From positions 186,001-250,000 of the forward strand of contig CAWKJU010000007.1 of the NCBI GenBank assembly GCA_963849955.1: a DNA stretch of 64,000 nt, read 5' to 3'. Below, piece after piece: positions 25,599 through 33,890 of the stretch. This stretch comes from CAWFGW01 sp963849955. Lineage in GTDB: Bacteria > Bacteroidota > Bacteroidia > Cytophagales > JAAEPT01. Below the pieces are notes generated by a model. The model saw nothing but the letters and a program-made list of their open reading frames with translations. It had not been told where the DNA came from and did not search any database. A program made the position numbers and the translations under genes. Numbering within the stretch: the stretch's first letter is position 1; every line of letters starts with the position of its first letter.

Positions 25599-28433
25599 AT
25601 GATACGACTCAATAAAATTATTTTAATAAACCTCTTACTGGTAACCAGTATTCTCTGTGCTCAAGTTGGACCTGGATTAGGTAACTTAACTTACAATTCA
25701 AACGAGCTCTATCGTAGCATTTGGAACTACACAGAAATTAATCATATGGGCTCAACAATGCCTACTATGGTGAATGGCTACTTGATTACCACCTTTCATC
25801 CGGATAGTGGAAGACCTCCTGGTGGAATATTGGTATGGGACGTATCTGATCCTCGAAATCCTAAATTGGTAAAAAGGGTATACGATTCTCGTACATCTTC
25901 TTTCCGAGAGATGCATGCGGTTCCTCAACACGGTAATTACATTATTTTTCAGGATGGATGTGGTTTTCAGATTTGGGACTTTAGCAATCCACTCGATCCT
26001 AAACAAGCTGTAAGACATTGTATGGATGGCTATGCACATGATGATTATGGTTCTGCATGGCAAATATCGTGGCAAGCACCATACATTTATATTGCCAATG
26101 GAGGTGGTGGTTTTGATGTGATTGATGCGACCGACATGTTCAATCCTCGAAAAATCAAACACATTTTTACTCCACGACAAGTTGGTACAATCCAGGCTGT
26201 AGGAAATTTACTATACACATCTGCTCATGACTTTGGACGAGGAATCACACTCTATGATATCAGTAATCCGCTTGATCCAAAACTAATTAACAGCTATTCA
26301 GGAACAGAAAATATGTATGCTTCATCCATGAATGGAAACAGAGCAGTTGTTTCAGCAAGAGGAAATGCAAACAATGCTTTATTTAGCGCATACGACATTA
26401 GTGACCCTTTTAATATTAAAAAAATGGGGTCTTTAGATATTGGAAACCGTGGGGAGCAACTCTACAACAGTTCACAAGACCATTATATTTTTCAAGGTTG
26501 TCAAGACGAAGTTGTTAAAATTGATGCGTCAGATCCCTATAACCTAAAAATAGTCGGGCGCGGTCATTTAGTAACAGGTGATGTTGATCATGGTCAAGTA
26601 ACCCCGTTTGGGAATTTGATTTTTGTAGGAAACGATCATGGATCAGGTAGTGGGTTCTGGGTGCACCAAACAGCTCCAGATACTAAAGCCCCGGAAGTGA
26701 ACATGATAGTACCTAAAAGTAATACAGTAAATAGTGCTTTGACTACCCGAATTGGGATGACGTTTACTGATAATATTATGAATGAGTCTATCAATACAAA
26801 CAATTTCATCGTACGTCCCGTTGGAGGACAGAAACTGAGTGGGAAATTTAGTTATGCCTTTTCAACTATTAACTTTTCTCCTGATCAACCCCTTAAACCA
26901 AATACAACATATGAAATTCTTCTTCCGATGGGGGGAATAAAAGACATGGTAGGCAATGGGTTAAAAACAGCATTTATCTCTTATTTTTCCACGGGTGCTA
27001 CAGGAGATTTTCCTCCTGCTGCGGGAGGGACTCCTTGGGTGTTTGAAGAGGATGAACAAATATCCCTATTTTGGAATACCATCTCTAATTCATCAAGCTA
27101 TGTGGTTAAACGATCACTGACTCCTTCAGGTCCGTTTACCACGATCGGGACCGTCACTAATACCATGTTTGTCGATACCGAAGTGCAGAACAACCAATAT
27201 TATTATTACAAAATTTCAGGTGTAAATAGTTTTGGAGAAGGGTCGGCTTCTGCATCCGTTAGAGCAATGCCAGCATTATACATTACTGATTTGGATTGGA
27301 CAACTTCCACCAACGCTTGGGGTCCTGTTGAGATTGATCAAAGCAATGGTGAAGAGATCACTAACGATGGTAATTATATTAAACTGAATGGTCAAACCTA
27401 TAGCCGAGGATTAGGTGTGCATGCAAACTCTACAGTCACTTATTCGATTTCAGGTAAACAATACCAGCGTTTTAATGCCGATATCGGTGTAGATGATGAG
27501 GTTGGAACAGGCGGTTCAGTCATCTTTTCGGTACTGTTAGATGGAAATGAAATTTACAACAGTGGCCTTATGACGGGTGCATCAGCCACTAAAAAAATAG
27601 ATGTAAGCATAGCAAACGGAACCACGCTTACCTTAAAAGTGGGTTCTGATGGCGACAATGGCCTTGATCATGCTTCATGGGGAGGTGCTAGATTTCGCTT
27701 GCCTCAACAACCTTTTGCAAATATTCCTCATACAATCCCTGGCCGTATCGAAGCAGAAGCCTATGATCTCGGTGGTGAAGGATTAGCTTATCATGAAACC
27801 AATGCCAATGGTAACGAAGGTGGTGCTTCATTTAGAAATGATGAGGTAGACATTGAAATCTGTACAGATACTGAAGGTGGATTTAATTTAGGTTATACCT
27901 TAAAGGAAGAGTGGTTGGAGTATACGGTAAATGTAACAACTTCAGGTAAATATGATCTTGATTTACGCGTGGCTAAAGACGGTGATGGTGGATTGTTTCA
28001 TATTGAAATGGATGGGGTAAACATCACAGGTCCTATTAGTACACCTAACACAACAGGCTGGCAAAAATGGGAAACAATCACAGTTAGTGACCTCAGTCTA
28101 ACAGCGGGGAAACATGAAATGCGTATTGTCTTTGATACCGATTACATCAACTTAAATTATGTTGAATTTACTGATCTCATTACAGCAACGAATGAAGGTG
28201 ATCTGAATGCTGCGATTCAAATTTTCCCTAATCCATTTGGTTCAGGGGGAACTCATATTAGGGCTCAGGGCGCATTCATTTATACGATTACTGATCTTCT
28301 TGGTCACCAGATAGAGCAGGGGCAAGGTGAAAATTTTCTGGAGGTAGGTGAGAAATTTCCGCAGGGTACTTATTTATTACGTGTAATTACAAAGGATAAT
28401 AGTACGGAGCTGAAAATCATTAAAAACTACTAA
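25599..28433 (+). CDS. LVIVD-repeat propeller protein with Big_5-like, FN3, NPCBM, CBM6 and T9SS tail
   Basis: Secreted non-catalytic-looking modular protein. Signal peptide 1-21. Residues about 60-355 carry LVIVD-type repeats (VWDVSDPRNPKLV, IWDFSNPLDPK, LYDISNPLDPKLI, AYDISDPFNIKK, KIDASDPYNLKIV), which fold as a beta-propeller. Then a bacterial Ig-like (Big_5 type) domain 365-468, fibronectin III-like 475-558, NPCBM-like domain 560-700 (SRGLGVHANS, then WGGARF), CBM6 705-845 and T9SS type A tail 865-944. CBM6 ties it to the enzymes; the propeller has no recognisable hydrolase motif. The next gene, 19 nt on, encodes a propeller plus dihaem cytochrome c, suggesting a redox or scaffolding pair. 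Function unknown. Confidence 0.8.
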   Translation: MIRLNKIILINLLLVTSILCAQVGPGLGNLTYNSNELYRSIWNYTEINHMGSTMPTMVNGYLITTFHPDSGRPPGGILVWDVSDPRNPKLVKRVYDSRTSSFREMHAVPQHGNYIIFQDGCGFQIWDFSNPLDPKQAVRHCMDGYAHDDYGSAWQISWQAPYIYIANGGGGFDVIDATDMFNPRKIKHIFTPRQVGTIQAVGNLLYTSAHDFGRGITLYDISNPLDPKLINSYSGTENMYASSMNGNRAVVSARGNANNALFSAYDISDPFNIKKMGSLDIGNRGEQLYNSSQDHYIFQGCQDEVVKIDASDPYNLKIVGRGHLVTGDVDHGQVTPFGNLIFVGNDHGSGSGFWVHQTAPDTKAPEVNMIVPKSNTVNSALTTRIGMTFTDNIMNESINTNNFIVRPVGGQKLSGKFSYAFSTINFSPDQPLKPNTTYEILLPMGGIKDMVGNGLKTAFISYFSTGATGDFPPAAGGTPWVFEEDEQISLFWNTISNSSSYVVKRSLTPSGPFTTIGTVTNTMFVDTEVQNNQYYYYKISGVNSFGEGSASASVRAMPALYITDLDWTTSTNAWGPVEIDQSNGEEITNDGNYIKLNGQTYSRGLGVHANSTVTYSISGKQYQRFNADIGVDDEVGTGGSVIFSVLLDGNEIYNSGLMTGASATKKIDVSIANGTTLTLKVGSDGDNGLDHASWGGARFRLPQQPFANIPHTIPGRIEAEAYDLGGEGLAYHETNANGNEGGASFRNDEVDIEICTDTEGGFNLGYTLKEEWLEYTVNVTTSGKYDLDLRVAKDGDGGLFHIEMDGVNITGPISTPNTTGWQKWETITVSDLSLTAGKHEMRIVFDTDYINLNYVEFTDLITATNEGDLNAAIQIFPNPFGSGGTHIRAQGAFIYTITDLLGHQIEQGQGENFLEVGEKFPQGTYLLRVITKDNSTELKIIKNY

Positions 28434-28452
28434 ACAACCTTAAATCATCGAT

Positions 28453-30903
28453 TTGAAAAATTTAATTTTCATAGTACTCGGTCTTTCTACTTGTGCAAGC
28501 ATCCTTTTGATTCAATCACTTGGTTTTGAGCTCCTTCAAAATAAACCAGTTGCAAAAGGTGAGTTAGTAACCTTTACCATAGAAAAAGATTCGAGCATCG
28601 AGGAAATACCTTTTATAGCATGGGATTTTGGTGACGGCACGGGGCTAGGACGGTATAGAAAAAGTCTTACCGCTACCCATCGTTATTCTGCGACAGGTGT
28701 TTATCAGGTCTTCGCCAGAATTCAAGGTGAAAACATTCCTTTGTCCGTCACTCAAACGGTATATACACCATCAACCAACCCTCTTCCCACGCGCTCTTCA
28801 ACTATTGCCATCGATACGTTACGAAATGTGGTGTGGGTAGTCAATGCGGACAACAACTCGGTATCTTGTATTGATGCGATACAAAATCAATTGATTAGAG
28901 AAATACCGGTAGGCAAACATCCTCGTACAGTCGCTATTGACGCAAGCGGAAATGCCTGGGTAGCCTGTGAAGATGATGCGGTGATTACCGTTGTGAGCCA
29001 ATCAGGAGATTTAATCAACAAACTATCACTTCCTCATGCTTCTCGTCCCTATGGAATTTGTTTTGATCCACAATTAGAACATTGTTATGTTACCCTACAA
29101 GGAACAGGTGAATTAGTGAAGATAGCCACTTCATCCAGTGAAAAATTGGCGTATGCGTATGTCGGTCGTGCCCCGCGAGGTATTGCCATACCTTCCGATG
29201 GTTTAAGTATCTATGTCACTCAGTTTATCTCCCCTGAAAACAACGGTTATGTGCGAGAGATTAACGCTTCTACGATGCAGGTAGCTAAAGAAATTGAACT
29301 GGCCTTTGACAATACCCCAGATTTTGAAGATCGAGGGAGAGGAGTTCCCAACTATATTTCATCCTTGACGATCTCGCCTGATGGTACACAAGCTTGGGTG
29401 CCTTCCAAAAAAGACAATGTGGCTCGTGGTCAATTCCGTGATGGGCAAGCACTTACTTTTGATAACACGGTTCGTTCACAAGTTACACGGATTGATATGT
29501 CAACAGGGGAAGAGCTAATTGCCATGAGAACAGATATCAATGATGCTGATTTACCTTGTGCCGTTGAGTTTAGTCCGTATGGTAACATGGCGTTTGTTGC
29601 GTTACAAGGAAACAATAAAATTCAAATGATTGATGTCAAAACCAATGCGCGTTTAGGTTTGCTTGAACCAACAGGCTTGGCTCCGCAAGGTTTGGTGTTA
29701 AATGCAGATGGCACAAGGTTATATGTACATAACTTTATGTCTAGAACAGTAAAAGTCTTCAACACGGAAGACATTATTTTGGGAAATAATTATGCTTCGA
29801 AAGTAGCTGCTACAATCAATACCGTCACTTCGGAACTTCTAGATGCTCAGGTGCTTTTGGGGAAACAGATTTTTTATAATGCAGAAGACCGTAGAATGAC
29901 CTTTGCTGGATACATCAGCTGTGCTACGTGTCATCTAGATGGTGGTAGTGACGAACGGGTTTGGGATTTTACAGATAGAGGGGAAGGTTTACGAAACACA
30001 CATAGTTTATTAGGTCGCGCAGGTACGGGGATTGGAAATGTACATTGGACAGCCAATTTTGATGAGATCCAGGATTTTGAAAATGATATTCGAAATAGTT
30101 TTGCCGGAAGTGGATTTTTACCCGATTCAATTTTTAACTCAGGAACAGTGAGTGATCCCTTAGGGGATAAAAAAGCTGGACTAAGTCCTGAATTAGATGC
30201 CTTAGCGGCTTATGTGAATTCATTGAGCGAAGTACACCCCAGTCCTTATCGCAAAGCGGACGGCAACCTGACTTCTGAAGGAATTCTTGGAAAGGAAATC
30301 TTTATACAAGCCGGTTGTGCTTCTTGTCATTCGGGATCTAATTTTTCAGACCGAGCAACAGGTTTGCTTCATGATGTGGGCACCATTACTTCCGCCTCAG
30401 GAAAGCGGAGAAGTGAGGTGTTAGGAGGGTTTGGTACTCCGACCTTAAAAGGCATTTGGGAAACTGCCCCTTACTTGCATGATGGTTCAGCACCTACGCT
30501 CTATGATGTGTTAATCACTAAAAACACTGAAAATAAACATGACGATTTAAGCACGTTTACCGAATCCGAAATTGATCAACTGATTGCTTTCCTACTTCAA
30601 ATTGATGAAAGTGATGATGCGATAATTACTGGTGTTTCTAACAAGGCATCCAATACATCTTCATCAGAAATTCGCGTGTTACCAAATCCAGCAGTTGAAA
30701 AAATAGTTATCCATCTGAACAAAAAATCTTTACATGCTGAAAACCTCATCATTAGAAGTATAGCTGACGGAAAGATAATAGCTACAATTCCAATTGTAAA
30801 CCAATCGGAAATAACAGTGGATGTAAGTAGTTACAAGTCTGGAGTTTATTTTGTATCCTATTCTAATAGTTCATCACAAGCTGCGAAGTTTATCGTACTG
30901 TAA
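28453..30903 (+). CDS. PKD / YVTN-type propeller / dihaem cytochrome c (MauG/CCP-like) with T9SS-like tail
   Basis: Starts at TTG 28453, 19 nt after the preceding gene. Signal sequence about 1-23 or longer; PKD-like domain 40-103 (WDFGDGTG); YVTN-type seven-bladed propeller about 110-440; then a dihaem cytochrome c peroxidase/MauG-like module 455-720 with two c-type haem sites, CATCH (490-494) and CASCH (622-626), and the family block GTPTLKGIWETAPYLHDGSAP. A T9SS type A-like tail is at 740-816 (VLPNPAVEK...KFIVL). This would be an exported redox protein; electron donor and substrate are unknown. It carries no CBM, but its gene partner does. A haem enzyme is unusual among these hydrolases and suggests an oxidative step, for example hydrogen peroxide handling or oxidation of a phenolic or protein substrate. 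Confidence 0.83.
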   Translation: MKNLIFIVLGLSTCASILLIQSLGFELLQNKPVAKGELVTFTIEKDSSIEEIPFIAWDFGDGTGLGRYRKSLTATHRYSATGVYQVFARIQGENIPLSVTQTVYTPSTNPLPTRSSTIAIDTLRNVVWVVNADNNSVSCIDAIQNQLIREIPVGKHPRTVAIDASGNAWVACEDDAVITVVSQSGDLINKLSLPHASRPYGICFDPQLEHCYVTLQGTGELVKIATSSSEKLAYAYVGRAPRGIAIPSDGLSIYVTQFISPENNGYVREINASTMQVAKEIELAFDNTPDFEDRGRGVPNYISSLTISPDGTQAWVPSKKDNVARGQFRDGQALTFDNTVRSQVTRIDMSTGEELIAMRTDINDADLPCAVEFSPYGNMAFVALQGNNKIQMIDVKTNARLGLLEPTGLAPQGLVLNADGTRLYVHNFMSRTVKVFNTEDIILGNNYASKVAATINTVTSELLDAQVLLGKQIFYNAEDRRMTFAGYISCATCHLDGGSDERVWDFTDRGEGLRNTHSLLGRAGTGIGNVHWTANFDEIQDFENDIRNSFAGSGFLPDSIFNSGTVSDPLGDKKAGLSPELDALAAYVNSLSEVHPSPYRKADGNLTSEGILGKEIFIQAGCASCHSGSNFSDRATGLLHDVGTITSASGKRRSEVLGGFGTPTLKGIWETAPYLHDGSAPTLYDVLITKNTENKHDDLSTFTESEIDQLIAFLLQIDESDDAIITGVSNKASNTSSSEIRVLPNPAVEKIVIHLNKKSLHAENLIIRSIADGKIIATIPIVNQSEITVDVSSYKSGVYFVSYSNSSSQAAKFIVL

Positions 30904-31063
30904 TTTCAGTTGCAAACTATGTGAAAATTTGATTAAGTTAATTAATAAAAAAGTGTCATTCTGAATAAAAAAAAGAATGAACAGTATGGCTATCTTGACT
31001 TCATCACATTGAATCGCTTGAAATTCCTAACTTAAATAATAAGAAACTCTAAGCACGATCCTT

Positions 31064-31095
31064 TGATGACTTTTTCCCTGCATTCACGTAGCCTA
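31064..31095 (+). promoter_or_regulatory. ECF-like promoter before second CE6 gene
   Basis: TGATGAC followed by TTTTTC, 16-bp spacer, CGTAGCCTA: full match. About 36 nt from the -10 end to the ATG at 31132. Confidence 0.75.
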
Positions 31096-31131
31096 TTGAT
31101 TTTTAAATTAAAATTCTAATTCTAATTGGTC

Positions 31132-33435
31132 ATGAAGGCATTCAGAACTGTTAAAATATTATTGTTCAGTAGTATGGTTTTATTTGTAAATTTCATATTT
31201 GCTCAAGACCCTAATTTTCATATTTACCTCTCTTTCGGACAATCGAACATGGCTGGAGCTGGTAAAATTGAAGCTCAAGACTTAACTGTTGATAGTCGAT
31301 TTCGATTTATGAAACCCCAAGACTGTCCAGCTCAAAATCAATTTGCGGGTAATTGGTATCAAGCTGTTCCACCGTTGTGGGGTTGTTCTGGTGGACTCGG
31401 TCCGTCAGATTATTTTGGAAGAACCATGGTAGCCAATCAACCAGATATAACGGTAGGTTCTGTGGTGGTTGCAATACCTGGTTGTAAAATTGAGTTATTT
31501 GGTAAAACGGGGTACGAAGGTTTTGATACTTATAATTATGTCCCCGCAAAATATAATGGAAGTGCTTATGCATGGCTACTGGACTTAGCAAAAAAAGCAC
31601 AACAAGACGGGGTGATTAAAGGTTTTTTGCTTCACCAAGGCGAATCGAATACTGGTGATCAGCAATGGCCTAATAAAGTAAAAGCTGTATATGATAATCT
31701 AATCAAAGACTTAGGTTTAAATCCCTCTCAAACACCGCTGTTAGCGGGAGAGTTATTATATGCCAACCAAGGAAGTTGTTGCCAAGGACACAATTCCATT
31801 ATTGCTAAGCTACCTGAAATACTCCCAAATTCGTATGTGATTTCAGCCAGTGGTTTACCTGGACAAGATGTATATCATTTTAATTCAGCAGGTAACCGAA
31901 CCTTTGGTGAACGCTATGCACAACAAATGCTGTCGATAACTCCTGTAGGCCCAACAGTGAATATTACCAGCCCTATCAATAACGCTACATTTCCGCTTGG
32001 TTCAACAATCACCATAAATGCAATAGCTGCTGGAAGCAACAGCACCATTTCAAAAGTTGAGTTCTATCAAGGAGCCAATTTATTGGGTACCGATAATACT
32101 AGTCCATATAGTTTCTTATGGACACCAAACACTACAGGAAGTTATACCATCACCTCAAAAACAACTGATAACTTAGGTAAAACAGCTACTTCAGCGCCAG
32201 TGATTATTAAGGTAAACGTACCTCAAGGTCCTTATAACGGAACGGTTCATACCATTCCCGGCTCTATCCAATTTGAACACTATGATGTAGGGGGGAATGG
32301 TTCCGCTTATATGGATGATAGCCCTGATAACACAGGGGGAGCAACTTTTAGAACAAACGAGGATGTGGATATCGAAAACTGTACAGATGCAGGAACAGGG
32401 TATAACATAGGATTTGCTACAGCCGGGGAGTGGTTAGAGTACTCGGTTGATGTGCAAAAGCCAGGTACTTATTCGATGGACTTAAGGGTGGCTTGTAGTG
32501 GCGATGCTCGAACATTAAATGTCGCTATGGATGGCGTAACCATTGCCAACAATGTAGCGATACCCAATACTGCTGGCTGGCAGAGCTGGCAGACAGTAAA
32601 AGTCAATAACCTCAACCTTACTGCAGGACAAAAAACTATGCGTGTGACAATTGGAGAAACCGATTATATCAACCTTAACTATGTCACCTTTACCTTGGTG
32701 AAAGAACTAAAACAAGAGCCGTTTAACAGTCCAGCACATAGCATTCCTGGGCGAATAGAAGCAGAGGAATACGATTTAGGTGGAGAAGGATTAGCCTATC
32801 ATGAAGCGAATATGAATGGGAACCAAGGTGGTGGCTCGTTTAGAGATGATGAAGTTGATGTTGAAGTATGTACGGATGCTGGAGGTGGCTTCAATTTAGG
32901 ATATACCTTATCAGGAGAATGGTTAGAATACACCGTGAACATAGCAAACTCTGGAGTCTATAATTTAGAGCTTCGTGTGGCAAAAGATGGTGATGGCGGT
33001 TTATTCCATATCGAAATGGATGGTGAAGACTTTACTGGGTCGGTACCGGTCCCAAACACAACCGGATGGCAATCGTGGCAAACAGTTACATTAAAAAACA
33101 TCAACTTAACTAAGGGAGAACATATCATGCGTATTGTTTTTGAGTCAGATTATATCAATATCAACTATCTGGATTTTAATAGTTTAGTTACTGGTATTTA
33201 CACTAATAATGGAAATGGTATAATGCTATTTCCTAACCCTGCAGGTGATGAAACAATGCAACTGAAAGTTGAAGGAATTTTCAGTTATTCAATTTATGAT
33301 TTAACGGGTGCAGAAGTTGAACAAGGTAAAGGAATGCATCAAAGGACAATAGGTGAGAGGCTTTTGCCAGGTTGTTATATCATACAAATAACCCATCGTG
33401 AAGGCCATTCGAGTAAGCGAATACTTAAATATTGA
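31132..33435 (+). CDS. CE6 acetyl xylan esterase with Ig-like, two CBM6 and T9SS tail
   Basis: ATG 31132 chosen; an in-frame TTG at 31126 adds only two residues. Signal peptide about 1-25 (cut after IFAQ). SASA esterase domain 26-262 with nucleophile S38 in FGQSNM, HQGE block and catalytic His in a YHFNSAG context near the end. Ig-like 270-358, CBM6 362-515, CBM6 525-678, T9SS type A tail 695-767. Closely similar in the catalytic domain to the CE6 at 39252 (shared GPSDYFGRTMVAN block) and less so to the one at 8361. Promoter TGATGAC-N16-CGTAGCCTA at 31064, with -10 about 37 nt before the ATG. Confidence 0.92.
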   Translation: MKAFRTVKILLFSSMVLFVNFIFAQDPNFHIYLSFGQSNMAGAGKIEAQDLTVDSRFRFMKPQDCPAQNQFAGNWYQAVPPLWGCSGGLGPSDYFGRTMVANQPDITVGSVVVAIPGCKIELFGKTGYEGFDTYNYVPAKYNGSAYAWLLDLAKKAQQDGVIKGFLLHQGESNTGDQQWPNKVKAVYDNLIKDLGLNPSQTPLLAGELLYANQGSCCQGHNSIIAKLPEILPNSYVISASGLPGQDVYHFNSAGNRTFGERYAQQMLSITPVGPTVNITSPINNATFPLGSTITINAIAAGSNSTISKVEFYQGANLLGTDNTSPYSFLWTPNTTGSYTITSKTTDNLGKTATSAPVIIKVNVPQGPYNGTVHTIPGSIQFEHYDVGGNGSAYMDDSPDNTGGATFRTNEDVDIENCTDAGTGYNIGFATAGEWLEYSVDVQKPGTYSMDLRVACSGDARTLNVAMDGVTIANNVAIPNTAGWQSWQTVKVNNLNLTAGQKTMRVTIGETDYINLNYVTFTLVKELKQEPFNSPAHSIPGRIEAEEYDLGGEGLAYHEANMNGNQGGGSFRDDEVDVEVCTDAGGGFNLGYTLSGEWLEYTVNIANSGVYNLELRVAKDGDGGLFHIEMDGEDFTGSVPVPNTTGWQSWQTVTLKNINLTKGEHIMRIVFESDYININYLDFNSLVTGIYTNNGNGIMLFPNPAGDETMQLKVEGIFSYSIYDLTGAEVEQGKGMHQRTIGERLLPGCYIIQITHREGHSSKRILKY

Positions 33436-33803
33436 GCTATCTTTTTCATTAATAAAAGAAAATAAAAATCTAACGATTAAGCTGACGAGTGTTAACTGCA
33501 CTGGACGCACACATTATATCCTTTCACATTCCCCACTGTCCTATGGAATGTGAAAATACAGTGAGTTTTTCCACGTCATTGCGCACGTAACGGTGGAGTG
33601 TGGTAATCTCCTTCTTGTGAAAACGTATGTTTGGCTTACGGTGCATGGATTCCGAATACTGGAGAGAAAAGTGACAAAACGTTATTCGGAGTGATAAAGT
33701 AACAAGAACCATCTATTTTTCTCTTTTTAACATAGTTTCCTATCACCTGCTTTCGACCAAATTTTTCTACTCTTTTCATTCTAGCAAAAAAGACTGTTCA
33801 TAC
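33436..33803. other. Gene-free stretch with hairpin and dispersed-repeat-like sequence
   Basis: Holds a perfect 11-bp hairpin TTTCACATTCC/GGAATGTGAAA at 33522-33555 and, at about 33571-33690, a GTCATTGCG...GGTAATCTCCTTCT-like segment that resembles dispersed intergenic repeats of Bacteroidota genomes. No supported coding region. The promoter at 33804 follows. Confidence 0.5.
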
Positions 33804-33835
33804 TGATGACCTTTTTTAACAATTAAAGTAGCCTA
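33804..33835 (+). promoter_or_regulatory. ECF-like promoter before GH43/three-CBM6 gene
   Basis: TGATGAC followed by CTTTTTT, 16-bp spacer, AGTAGCCTA. Single change in the first -10 base. Confidence 0.75.
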
Positions 33836-33890
33836 GTGGAATTACTAATCTGATTCTTAAAACCATTTGAAAAATTCAAATCGACTACAA

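Noticed and set aside
31126..31131. TTG start extending the CE6 gene upstream; likewise TTG 33867 for the GH43 gene and GTG 14531
   Set aside because: A nearby in-frame ATG gives an equal or cleaner signal peptide, so the ATG was used.
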